Positions 10,201 to 23,177 of a DNA stretch of 64,000 bases are shown here, piece after piece. The DNA is from JADJOY01 sp016713535 [NCBI: Deltaproteobacteria bacterium] (GTDB lineage Bacteria > JADJOY01). How positions within the stretch are numbered: position 1 is the first letter of the stretch; the number at the start of each line of letters is the position of its first letter. The notes below the pieces were generated by a model that saw only the letters and a program-made list of their open reading frames with translations, was not told where the DNA came from and ran no database searches. Location of the stretch: assembly GCA_016713535.1 (NCBI GenBank), contig JADJOY010000039.1, positions 62,001-126,000 of the forward strand, given 5' to 3'. A program made the position numbers and the translations under genes.

Positions 10201-10485
10201 GCCAGGGCTCGCCATCGAATAGACGTGCTCGACGCCGTCGATCTCCCACAGCAGCGATTCGAGCCGGGAGCTGACGAGGTCCTCGACCTCGCGTGCGCTA
10301 GCCCCCGGGAACGAGACCAGCACGTCCGCCACCGGCACGACGATCTGCGGTTCTTCCTCGCGCGGCATGCCGACCAGCGTCGCCACGCCCGCGAGCAGCG
10401 AGAAGACGATCAGCAGCGGCGAGAGCTTCGACGTCAGGAAGACGTCGACGATCTTCGCGGTGAAGCCCGTCGGTTCCGACTTCAT
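7235..10485 (-). CDS. RND-family efflux permease (two frameshifts)
   Basis: When repaired this is about 1083 residues, full length for an inner-membrane RND (AcrB/CzcA superfamily) proton antiporter. Three consecutive frames cover the N-terminal third, the middle and the C-terminal third. Break 1 near 9282-9286 fits loss of AC from TACACG; break 2 is an extra base in the C5 run at 8294-8298. Family marks: FxxxEEEPQI-like PREEEPQI after TM1, two porter-domain repeats, and TM4 with LLVDDPIVDVENIHRH, which carries the two aspartates of the proton relay. The start overlaps the adaptor stop (ATGA). The substrate cannot be read from sequence. Confidence 0.9.
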
Positions 10486-11588
10486 GGCACGCTCCCCGGA
10501 ACCACCACCTGGTCACCGGCGTGGAGCCCGGCCAGGACCTCGACCAGCTCACCACCCGACCCGAGCCCGCGCGCACCGGTGCGGACGTTGATCGCGCGGA
10601 CGCCGTCCGCGCCGACCACGCGGACGGTCTCGATCTGTCCGACGCTCTCGATGGCCGCGGACGGCACCACCAGCACGCGCTCGGCGCCGGTCGGGATGGC
10701 GAGCCGCGCGAACGAGCCCGGCCGGGCGCCGGTCCCTTCGGGAAGCGCCGCCTTGACGAGCACGGTTCGCGTCGACGGGTCCGTCGCCGGGACGATCTCT
10801 TCGACCACCACGGACACCGGCCCCGCCGCGCCGTCGAGCTGCGCCTGGAGCACGGCGCCGACCGCGAGCCGGCGTGCCGAGTCCTCTCTCACGGTCGCCT
10901 CGACCCGCAGCTGCGACGGATCGAGGATGACCACCAGCGGAACGCCAGGGGCCGCCAGTGCTCCCGGGTCGGCGCGGCGTTCGGTCACCACGCCGTCGAA
11001 CGGTGCGGTCAGCTCGGCTTCGGCGCTGAACACCCTCGCCTCGTCGACCGCGCGCCCAGCGCGGTCGGTCGAGGCCAGGGCTGCGCTCGCCGCCGCGCGC
11101 GCCTGCTCGAGCTGCTGCGGTGTCGCGGCCTTCTCGCCGAAGAGCTGCTCCATGCGCTCACGCTCGCGTCGCGCTTGGTCGGAAGCCGCCTGGGCGGCGG
11201 CGAGCGCGGCCTGCGCCTGGCTGAGCTTCGCCGCCACGTCCCGCGGGTCGAGCCGGACCAGGACTTGGCCGGCGCGAACCACGTCTCCCGGCTTCACGAG
11301 CACCTCGCGCACCGCGGCCTGGATACGAGGCGACAGGGCCGCCTCCGCCCGCGACCGGACCGTCCCCGGCGCCGTATCGGTGAGGGCCGACTCGAGCGCC
11401 ATCACCGTCGCCGTCCGACTACCTGGCGGGACCCTCGGCGCACTCGCTGCAGGTGTGTCCTCGGGCCCGACACGATGCCCGCTGAACGCACCCTGCAGCC
11501 ACGCGAACATCAGCGCCAGCGCGACGCCGGCACCGATCGTCGCCCACGCCTTGGGGCTCGGGCCCCGCTTCACGCTCGGCTTGCTCAC
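10482..11588 (-). CDS. RND periplasmic adaptor (membrane fusion protein)
   Basis: The 368-residue protein has an N-terminal membrane anchor (about residues 14-32), a biotinyl-lipoyl-like half (VLVKPGDVVRAGQVLVRLDP), a long alpha-hairpin rich in Ala/Gln/Arg, the second lipoyl half with LTAPFDGVVTERRADPGALA, then beta-barrel and membrane-proximal domains. It links the RND pump to the outer-membrane channel. The GTG at 11588 was chosen because it overlaps the upstream stop (GTGA) and has AAGGAGG at 11592-11598; a longer open reading lacks support. Confidence 0.92.
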   Translation of the reverse strand: MSKPSVKRGPSPKAWATIGAGVALALMFAWLQGAFSGHRVGPEDTPAASAPRVPPGSRTATVMALESALTDTAPGTVRSRAEAALSPRIQAAVREVLVKPGDVVRAGQVLVRLDPRDVAAKLSQAQAALAAAQAASDQARRERERMEQLFGEKAATPQQLEQARAAASAALASTDRAGRAVDEARVFSAEAELTAPFDGVVTERRADPGALAAPGVPLVVILDPSQLRVEATVREDSARRLAVGAVLQAQLDGAAGPVSVVVEEIVPATDPSTRTVLVKAALPEGTGARPGSFARLAIPTGAERVLVVPSAAIESVGQIETVRVVGADGVRAINVRTGARGLGSGGELVEVLAGLHAGDQVVVPGSVP

Positions 11589-12994
11589 GGTTCCTCCTTG
11601 CGCCCGTCCGCCGCGATGGTCGCGACCTGGACCAGCGAATCCTGAAGACGGCCCAGCGCCTGCTCGCGGCGAGCCCACGCGAGCCACACCTCGTAGCGCG
11701 CCGTCAGCTCGCCGAGGCGGGCGTTCGAGTGCGCCGACTCCGCCGAGACGAGCTCGGTCCACGTCGCGAGCCCCTGTTCGTAGCGCCTCTCGATCACGCG
11801 CTTCGCCTCGTTCGCGAGGCTCGCCGCGCCGACCGCAGTCGCCGCCCGCCCGCTCGCGGTCGCGAGCTGCGCGTCGCGCGTGCCGATCTCGAGGCGTGCT
11901 TGACGCTCTCGGGCCTCGAGGCGCGCCCGCGCGCCAGCGCTCGCGGCGTCCGCGGCGTCGACTCGCGCGAGGTCACCGCCTCCGGCAAGGAAGTTCCAGT
12001 CGAGAGCGACCCCCACCGCGTAGGAGGCCTCGCCGTCGACGCCGAACTGTTCGCGGTCCCACTGCTCGCTGGCCACGAGCCCGATCGAGGGCCAGAGCGC
12101 GGCGCGCGCGCCGGAGGCACCGGCCTCGGCCGCTTCGCGTTGGTGGCGCAGTGCCATGAGATCGGCTCGTCTCGCCAGGGCGGCCTCGAGCTCGCCCGCG
12201 CCCAGCTGACGGCGAGCGCGCTCGTCGAGGGACGGCGGCAGGCTCGTCAGCGGCCCCACGACATCCCCGCCACCGACGAGCGAAGCGAGCGCCAGCTCCG
12301 CGATACGCGCGTCACCGCGCGCGGTCTCGAGCGCCTGCAGCGTGCCGCGGTGGTGCACGTCCGCCTGGAGCGAGTCCGCCTCCAGCGTGGTCCCCGCCGA
12401 CACGAGGGCGCGAGCCCGGCGCAGATCACCGGCCGCCGCCCTCTCCGCCTCCTCCGCCACCGCGACCGCGTCCCGCGCCAGCAGCAAGCCGACGTAGGAC
12501 TCGACCACTCGCAGCGCGAGCCCCTCGCGAACAGCGGTCTCGGCTGCCGTTGCGGCGTCGGACACCGCCCCGGCGGCGCTTCGGTCGTACCACGCCGGCA
12601 GCGAGAAGATCGGCTGCTCCAAGGCGATCTTGGTGCGGAAGTGATCGAGGGCCGCTGGGTCGTTGAGCTTGGCGACGTCGAAGTCCGCCTCGGTGAAGCG
12701 GCCCTGTTCCAGCAGGGCCCCGAACGCGAACACCGGATCGTCGGAGCGCGCCCACGACTCGCGTAGCCCGATCTGCGGTAGCAGCCGCGCCGTGCTCTGG
12801 CGCCGGCTGGCGTCGGCAGCGGCGACGTCGGCGCTGGCGCCCGCTGCGAGCGGATGCTGTGCCAGCGCCAACCCGACCGCGGTCGTGAGATCGAGCGGCT
12901 CGGCGGCGTCGAGCTCGGCGCCGCTAGCCGGGCCGAGCCCACAGCCGAGCCACAGCAGCCCCAGCACGACATGCCGCATGGTTCGTCTCGTCAT
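11585..12994 (-). CDS. TolC-family outer-membrane efflux protein
   Basis: The 469-residue protein has an N-terminal signal sequence (positive MTRRTMRH, hydrophobic VVLGLLWLGCGLG). LWLGC could be a lipobox, so it may be a lipoprotein. The mature part has two repeats of long helices (AVGLALAQHPL and GVALDWNFLAGG regions) typical of outer-membrane channel proteins. The start at 12994 follows GGAGG at 13000-13004. It is first in the operon, followed by adaptor and pump with overlapping starts, giving a complete tripartite exporter. Confidence 0.92.
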   Translation of the reverse strand: MTRRTMRHVVLGLLWLGCGLGPASGAELDAAEPLDLTTAVGLALAQHPLAAGASADVAAADASRRQSTARLLPQIGLRESWARSDDPVFAFGALLEQGRFTEADFDVAKLNDPAALDHFRTKIALEQPIFSLPAWYDRSAAGAVSDAATAAETAVREGLALRVVESYVGLLLARDAVAVAEEAERAAAGDLRRARALVSAGTTLEADSLQADVHHRGTLQALETARGDARIAELALASLVGGGDVVGPLTSLPPSLDERARRQLGAGELEAALARRADLMALRHQREAAEAGASGARAALWPSIGLVASEQWDREQFGVDGEASYAVGVALDWNFLAGGGDLARVDAADAASAGARARLEARERQARLEIGTRDAQLATASGRAATAVGAASLANEAKRVIERRYEQGLATWTELVSAESAHSNARLGELTARYEVWLAWARREQALGRLQDSLVQVATIAADGRKEEP

Positions 12995-13014
12995 GAGAAC
13001 CTCCACTCTGTCTA

Positions 13015-13047
13015 TGAGCATATAGTCATATTCGCACTATAGTCAAG
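13015..13047 (-). promoter_or_regulatory. Promoter/operator between efflux operon and arsR-type gene
   Basis: An AT-rich island in GC-rich DNA. On the minus strand TTGACT (13046-13041) and TATATG (13024-13019) are 16 bases apart and point at the tolC-type gene. Two direct copies of TATAGTCA (13021-13028 and 13038-13045) and the palindrome ACTATAGT (13036-13043) lie over this promoter. That is the usual place for an ArsR-family repressor, whose gene starts at 13104 on the other strand. Confidence 0.6.
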
Positions 13048-13103
13048 ACTCATGCTAAGCTCCGAACCTGCGCTCGGTCGTGCCCCCCCGGGAGGACGTT
13101 TCG

Positions 13104-13493
13104 ATGACGACCCGATCGGACCCGAAGAACCGTCAGCCGTTGCCGCCCGAGGCCTTCGACCTCATGTCGGAGCGATTCCAGGCCCTCGGCGCCCCCTCGC
13201 GCCTGGCGCTGCTGAGCTCGCTCATGGAGCGCGAGCGCACGGTTCAGGAACTCGTCGAAGCGACCGGGCTCACGCAGACCAACGTGTCTCGGCACCTCGC
13301 GGTGCTGCGGCAGGCGGGCCTCGTGACCCGCAGGGCGCGAGGCAACCAAGCTCTCTACTCGATCGGCGACCCGAGCATCGAGGCGCTCTGCCACCTCGTG
13401 TGCGACAGCCTCGCCGACCGCCTCAACGAACGGCTGGGAGCGCTCGGGCGCGCCGCGCCCGAGCCGCGGTCGACACGCAAGCTCAGACCATGA
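13104..13493 (+). CDS. ArsR-family winged-helix regulator
   Basis: The 129-residue protein has a core winged helix: RFQALGAPSRLALLSSL, recognition helix TQTNVSRHLAVLRQAGLV and a wing ending RRARGNQALYSI. It starts at the ATG at 13104 with GGAGG at 13091-13095. The closest pattern is the repressor type that controls an adjacent exporter. It is divergent from the RND operon and the shared gap carries repeats that look like its operator. Two C-terminal-half cysteines (in EALCHLVCDS) could sense metal or thiol stress, but no full metal site can be named. The last 11 bases overlap the convergent DHOD-like gene. Confidence 0.9.
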   Translation: MTTRSDPKNRQPLPPEAFDLMSERFQALGAPSRLALLSSLMERERTVQELVEATGLTQTNVSRHLAVLRQAGLVTRRARGNQALYSIGDPSIEALCHLVCDSLADRLNERLGALGRAAPEPRSTRKLRP

Positions 13494-14484
13494 ACACGGG
13501 TGAGCGCTGCACGGCGCGCATGTATTGAGCTCGCTCGAACGCCTCCGGGCTCTCGACGTGCTGCTGGCTCATGCTCCCCTGCATCTGTCGCACCGATTCG
13601 TACTCGTGGGCCGTCATCCACTCGACGAGGCCCCTGCGCACCTCGGTCAGATGGTCGAGTCCGTGCCGCATCAGCACCGAGCACAGCTCCGCCACGCTCG
13701 CTCCGACCATCAGGACCTTGAGGACGTCCTCGTGGGAGTGGATGCCGCTCGTCGCGGCGAAATCCACCTTCACTCGCCCGTAGAGGATCGCGATCCAGCG
13801 TAGCGGCAAGCGTAGCGCCTGAGGCGTCGAGAGCAGCACGTTGGGTCTCACCTCGAGATGATCGAGGTCGATGTCGGGCTGGTAGAAGCGATTGAAGAGC
13901 GTGAGACCGTCGGCGCCCGCGCCGGCGAGACGTAGCGCCACGTTGGCGAGATTCGTGAAGAACGGGCTGAGCTTGACCGCCAGCGGCACTCCCACCTCGG
14001 CTCTCACGGCGCGCACCACGTCGAGCAGCTCGTCCTCGACCCGCTCCGCGCCCTTCTCGACGTCGGTCGGGATGCCGTACAGGTTGAGCTCGACCGCGTC
14101 CGCGCCCGCGTCCTGCATGAGCCGTGCGTATTGCGTCCACTTCCCAGGGTGGCTGCCGTTCAGGCTCGCGATCACGGGGATCGACACCGCCGCCTTTACC
14201 TGGCGGATGTGCTCGAGGTAGCCGTCCGGTCCGATCGCGAAGCCCGCAGGCTCCGGGAAGAAGCTCTGCGCCTCGGCGAACGAGTCCGTGCCGAACGACA
14301 GGTGGTGATGAAGCTCGGCGCGATCACGGCGGATCTGCTCCTCGAACAGCGAGCGCAGCACCACCGCTCCCGCCCCCAGGTCCTCCATCCGTCGCACGTT
14401 GCCCACCTCGTCCGAGAGCGGTGAAGCCGAGGGCACGAGGGGGCTCGCGAGCGTGAGCCCCAGATAGCGCGTCGTCAGGTCCAT
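13483..14484 (-). CDS. Dihydroorotate dehydrogenase-like FMN protein
   Basis: The 333-residue TIM-barrel protein resembles class 1 DHODs: the N-terminal TTRYLGLTLASPLVPSASP, PVIASLNGSHPG in the barrel and late glycine-rich phosphate loops (ATSGIHSHEDVLKVLMVGA). It lies 44 bases after nifJ on the same strand. The subfamily called DHOD-like is often found beside pyruvate:ferredoxin oxidoreductase genes, and its reaction is not established. I infer an FMN oxidoreductase linked to ferredoxin metabolism and not a housekeeping pyrD. Start is the ATG at 14484 at the usual family N-terminus. Confidence 0.85.
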   Translation of the reverse strand: MDLTTRYLGLTLASPLVPSASPLSDEVGNVRRMEDLGAGAVVLRSLFEEQIRRDRAELHHHLSFGTDSFAEAQSFFPEPAGFAIGPDGYLEHIRQVKAAVSIPVIASLNGSHPGKWTQYARLMQDAGADAVELNLYGIPTDVEKGAERVEDELLDVVRAVRAEVGVPLAVKLSPFFTNLANVALRLAGAGADGLTLFNRFYQPDIDLDHLEVRPNVLLSTPQALRLPLRWIAILYGRVKVDFAATSGIHSHEDVLKVLMVGASVAELCSVLMRHGLDHLTEVRRGLVEWMTAHEYESVRQMQGSMSQQHVESPEAFERAQYMRAVQRSPVFMV

Positions 14485-14528
14485 CTCGACATCCTCCAGA
14501 TCGAATCAGTGCGCGCGAGGCGCCGTCC

Positions 14529-19854
<5,326 letters not shown>

Positions 19855-19858
<4 letters not shown>

Positions 19859-20310
19859 TTCTCGGGTGGTCTGACCGTCAGGACCGGACACGGACAGCGC
19901 CGCACAACCTTCTCGGCGACGCTACCGATCAGGAGGTGCGACATCCCACCGCGGCCGTGCGTGCCCATCACCACGAGGTCGTAGCCACCCGACTTGGCGA
20001 AGGCGGCGATCTCGAGGTCGGGCGGCCCGGTGAGGACTCGCCAGTCGGTCGGGATCGAGCCGGGGATCTTCTCCTTGGCATACTTCTCGAGGTGCGCCTG
20101 GGTTTCCTTGACGATCGCTCGCTCCACTTCGAGGCGGTCGTAGACCCATGCCTCGTACGGGCCGAACTGTTCGGGCACGTGCACCACGTGGAGCGCGGTC
20201 ACCGTCGCCTTCATCTGGGTCGCGAGCGCGATCAACGCATCGAGCGCGGTGTCCGAGCAATCGCTGAAGTCGGTGGGAAACAGGATCTTGCGAATCTGGT
20301 ACGTGGCCAT
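19855..20310 (-). CDS. Universal stress protein (UspA family)
   Basis: The 151-residue protein has the Usp fold signatures: ILFPTDFSDCSDTALDAL at the N-terminus and GTHGRGGMSHLLIGSVAEKV near the end, the ATP-binding G-x2-G-x9-G(S) motif. Such proteins bind ATP and respond to stress. The start ATG at 20310 follows a GGAGG-like stretch (reverse complement of CCTCC at 20318-20322). It overlaps the kinase-fusion gene by a GTGA junction, which points to joint regulation. Confidence 0.93.
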
Positions 20311-20567
20311 CGTTGGACCTCCACTTCCCGAGGGTACGGGATGAAAAGAAACACCAATTCGCGTGCCAGTCTCGATTCAGGCCGGGTCGACGAGCCCTTC
20401 CCTGCACACAGGCGCCGATTTTCGGAGCGCGTCCGCCCCCCTCCACGGCCACACCGTCACGACACCGTAACCCGAGCCCCACCCCCGTTACGACAGCACG
20501 ACACGCGGCGGCGATAGGCTCGCGACGGGGCGCGTGGTAAACGAACGGAACCTCAACCGTCGACCCC

Positions 20568-22127
20568 ATGCCCAACACCAAGCCACCCGCCCTTCACCAC
20601 CTCTTCGACCTTCCGCCCGGGGTCATGGACCGCTTCTGCCAGACGGTCCTCGACAACGCCCGGCTGTTCGCCGTCGCACTCGAGCCGGGTGGGCGGGTGG
20701 TGTTCGCCAACCGCCGCCTCGCCGACCTCATGGGGCGAGCCGGCGAGTCCCTCGTCGGCGAGGACTGGCTCGCGCTCTTCGTGCCCGAAGAGCACCGCTC
20801 CGAGGTTCGGGCGGTCATGGCGCGACTCCTGGAGAGCGACGAGCCACGCCACCACTCGAATGCCGTGCAGGGTGCCGACGGCCGCCAGCGGCTCGTCGAG
20901 TGGGACAACGCGGTCCTGCGCGATCCCAAGGGCGCGCCGCTCTACCTGCTGTCCTTCGGCAACGACGTGACCGACCGCCAGCAGGCGAGCGAAGAGCTGC
21001 GGCGCAGCGTCGCGCGCCACCAGAACATCCTCGACCACGCCGTGAACGGTGTCGTCACGATCGACCAGCAGGGGCTCGTCCAGGAGTTCAACCGAGCGGC
21101 CGTGCGGATCTTCGGCTGGAAAGTCCCGGAGATCATCGGCCAGAACGTTTCGGTGCTCATGCCGTCGCCGGATCGCGAGCAGCACGACGAATACATCCGG
21201 CGTTACGTGTCCGGCGGCCCGCCACGCATCATCGGTGCCGGCCGCGAGGTCCTCGCGCTGCGTCGCGACGGCACCGTGTTCCCGCTGTTCCTCGGTGTCA
21301 GCGAAACCCGCGAGCCCGATGGCTCGCGGCTCTTCACTGCCGTTTGCCAGGACCTGACCGAACGCAAGCTCGGCGAGCAAGCGCTGCGCCGCGCCCACCG
21401 CGAGCTACAAGACGCCAACGACCGGCTTCTCGAGGAACAGGCGAAGCAGCTCCGTGCCGAGAAGCTTTCGTCGATCGGGCTCCTCGCCTCGGGAATGGCG
21501 CATGAGATCAACAACCCGCTCATGGGCATCATCAGCTGTGTGAAGGCACTTCGCGAGGGGAGCATCAACACCGAACGCCGCGAAGACTATTTCGAGGCGG
21601 TCCGCGACGGCCTCGAGCGAATCCAGATGACGGTGCGCAGCCTCCTCGACTACTCGCGCCAGCGCCCGCCCTCGCCGGAGGCGATCGCTCCCATCGAGCT
21701 GATCGACGCCTGCCTTCGGCTGCTCTCGCCCGCCATCCGCAAGAAGGACCTGCAGATCACCACGCGGGTCCACGACCCCGCCTTGATGCTGTTCGCGGAT
21801 CGCTCACAGCTCATGCAAGCGCTCGCGAACCTGATGCTGAACGCGATCTACGCGCTCTCGCCGCGCGGGCACATCGTGGTGAGCGCCGAGCGAATCGGCG
21901 AACGGGTCGCCTTGTCCGTCGCTGACGACGGCCCCGGTATCGAGCCCGAGGTGTTGCACAAGGTCTGCGACCCGTTCTTCACCACCAAGCCGATCGGTGA
22001 AGGAACCGGGCTCGGCCTGGCCGTGACCCTCGGCATAGCTCGCGCCCACCGCGGCGACCTCGAGATCAAGAGCACCGTCGGCCAGGGAACCGAGGTGATC
22101 CTGTGGCTCCCGGTGCACGGCCTCTAG
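20568..22127 (+). CDS. Soluble PAS-PAS histidine kinase, FixL-like
   Basis: The 519-residue protein has no transmembrane helix. PAS1 is about 25-138 and PAS2 about 150-268. The kinase follows: H-box GMAHEINNP with His312, N-box around Asn421/Asn425, DDGPGIEP G1 and GTGLGL G2. PAS2 closely follows FixL: NVSVLMPSPDREQHDEYI, then RIIGAGREV. His206, Arg212 and Arg226 fall exactly where FixL has its haem ligand and two haem-contact arginines (spacing +6 and +20); the +14 histidine is Arg220 here. I infer an oxygen sensor. No response regulator is adjacent; an NtrC-type regulator lies 16 kb away. Confidence 0.88.
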   Translation: MPNTKPPALHHLFDLPPGVMDRFCQTVLDNARLFAVALEPGGRVVFANRRLADLMGRAGESLVGEDWLALFVPEEHRSEVRAVMARLLESDEPRHHSNAVQGADGRQRLVEWDNAVLRDPKGAPLYLLSFGNDVTDRQQASEELRRSVARHQNILDHAVNGVVTIDQQGLVQEFNRAAVRIFGWKVPEIIGQNVSVLMPSPDREQHDEYIRRYVSGGPPRIIGAGREVLALRRDGTVFPLFLGVSETREPDGSRLFTAVCQDLTERKLGEQALRRAHRELQDANDRLLEEQAKQLRAEKLSSIGLLASGMAHEINNPLMGIISCVKALREGSINTERREDYFEAVRDGLERIQMTVRSLLDYSRQRPPSPEAIAPIELIDACLRLLSPAIRKKDLQITTRVHDPALMLFADRSQLMQALANLMLNAIYALSPRGHIVVSAERIGERVALSVADDGPGIEPEVLHKVCDPFFTTKPIGEGTGLGLAVTLGIARAHRGDLEIKSTVGQGTEVILWLPVHGL

Positions 22128-22169
22128 CCGGGCGCGGCCCGCTTGCCCGCCAGCCGTTGCGCGCTCGGC

Positions 22170-22394
22170 TCAGCCGATCGACACGGGCTCGTGGCCGAAC
22201 GTGAGGGCCAGCTCGGCGGCGATCCAGTCGTCGCCGTGCGCGGGCGCACCGCGACCGCGTACCACGAACAGCTCGTACGCGAGTTCTTCGATGTGCCGGC
22301 CGGCCGCGCCTGCGCACGCCGCCCGCGCCCCCCCCTCGCTCTGCTCACGCGCGCGATCGAGCATGGCCCCGCCCACCCGCGGTGTCCCTTTCAT
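22170..22394 (-). CDS. Small DUF2934-like protein
   Basis: The 74-residue protein has its conserved part in the second half: AYELFVVRGRGAPAHGDDWI (residues 39-58) followed by AAELAL. This matches the short helix-turn pattern of DUF2934 (AYELYxxRGxxxGxxxxDWxxAE). Function of that family is unknown. The ATG overlaps the stop of the upstream cysteine-containing gene (ATGA), which supports that both are real and co-translated. It converges on the histidine kinase gene. Confidence 0.7.
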   Translation of the reverse strand: MKGTPRVGGAMLDRAREQSEGGARAACAGAAGRHIEELAYELFVVRGRGAPAHGDDWIAAELALTFGHEPVSIG

Positions 22395-22606
22395 GATCTG
22401 GTCCCCCCATCATCGAGCCCTTCCGGCGGCGAACTCGACCAGCCCCGCACCCACCGGTAAGCCGGACACGAGCCCCAATCCGGGTTCGGGGCGTCGCATG
22501 GCAACACCTCGGCCAGCGCGCCGGTCGCCCGCCGCCCGAGCGGCGAGCACCACGTCGCTCCGTCCGGATCCCGGATGTTGTATGGGCACGGCTCGGCGGT
22601 CTGCAC
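22391..22606 (-). CDS. Small four-cysteine protein, unknown
   Basis: The 71-residue protein has cysteines at 7, 20, 37 and 47 within CPYNIRDPDGATWCSPLG and LPCDAPNPDWGSCPAYRW. The C-x12-C-x16-C-x9-C spacing with Pro/Trp around the cysteines suggests a small zinc- or Fe-S-binding fold, but I cannot name a family. The GTG start at 22606 has GGAGG at 22616-22620 and its stop overlaps the next gene. It is second of three small genes on this strand. Confidence 0.6.
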   Translation of the reverse strand: MQTAEPCPYNIRDPDGATWCSPLGRRATGALAEVLPCDAPNPDWGSCPAYRWVRGWSSSPPEGLDDGGTRS

Positions 22607-22630
22607 CAGGACGAACCTCCGCGGCGACGA

Positions 22631-22855
22631 TCAGGTCGGTGTGGCCTGGATCCCTCGTACGGCCGCGTCGAGAATCGCGCCCCGACCCGCGGTCCACTCG
22701 CTCTGACGCGCGAGGCGTGAGCGCTCGGTCTCCAGACGAGCGAGCGCGTCCAGGCGTCGCGCCGTGCTCCGACGTCGGCGCACGACGCCCATCAACTCGA
22801 CCGTCAGCGGACCAGCCACTGGCGAGGTCGCGGACGGTGGGACTGTGGCGATCAT
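22631..22855 (-). CDS. Small hypothetical protein, first of a three-gene set
   Basis: The 74-residue protein is Arg/Ala-rich, with a likely helical middle (RRLDALARLETERSRLARQ) and no cysteine or signal peptide. The ATG at 22855 follows GAGGAGC (22862-22868 on the minus strand), a good Shine-Dalgarno sequence. It lies 24 bases ahead of the cysteine protein. I do not recognise a family. Confidence 0.5.
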   Translation of the reverse strand: MIATVPPSATSPVAGPLTVELMGVVRRRRSTARRLDALARLETERSRLARQSEWTAGRGAILDAAVRGIQATPT

Positions 22856-23177
22856 CGGGAGCTCCTCGGCACGGCTGGTGGCGGCGTGGGTTGATGTGTG
22901 CTCGCGTTCGCTTCGAATCGGCTGCAGGTAGCGTGCCGCGGCCTAGCGCGAGTGCGCGAGCCTCACGAGGATCGTGTGCGCCGCCTGGAAACCGCGGCTC
23001 GGCTGGCCGAACACCCGGGTTACGCGGGAGTTTTCTTCGCGGTCACGGGAGCGTGACCGAGATCCCTCCGTGACGCCTCACCGCGCGCGGGGGCGCCTGG
23101 GTGCCGCGGAGCGGATCGGCCGTGGCCGGGCCGGCCATCGCTCCCGGCTCGACGGTCGATCTGAACCGCCCGACGCC
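22856..23177. other. Gene-free stretch with one strong hairpin
   Basis: These 322 bases hold no convincing reading frame. A perfect 8-bp inverted repeat CGGTCACG/CGTGACCG with a GGAG loop lies at 23040-23059. There is no T run on either strand after it, so it is not a classical terminator. It follows the end of the nfnB-like gene on the minus strand (toward the small genes) and could be an RNA stem or a protein-binding site. Confidence 0.4.

Noticed and set aside
23040-23059. Hairpin considered as a terminator of the nfnB-like gene
   Set aside because: No T run follows on either strand.
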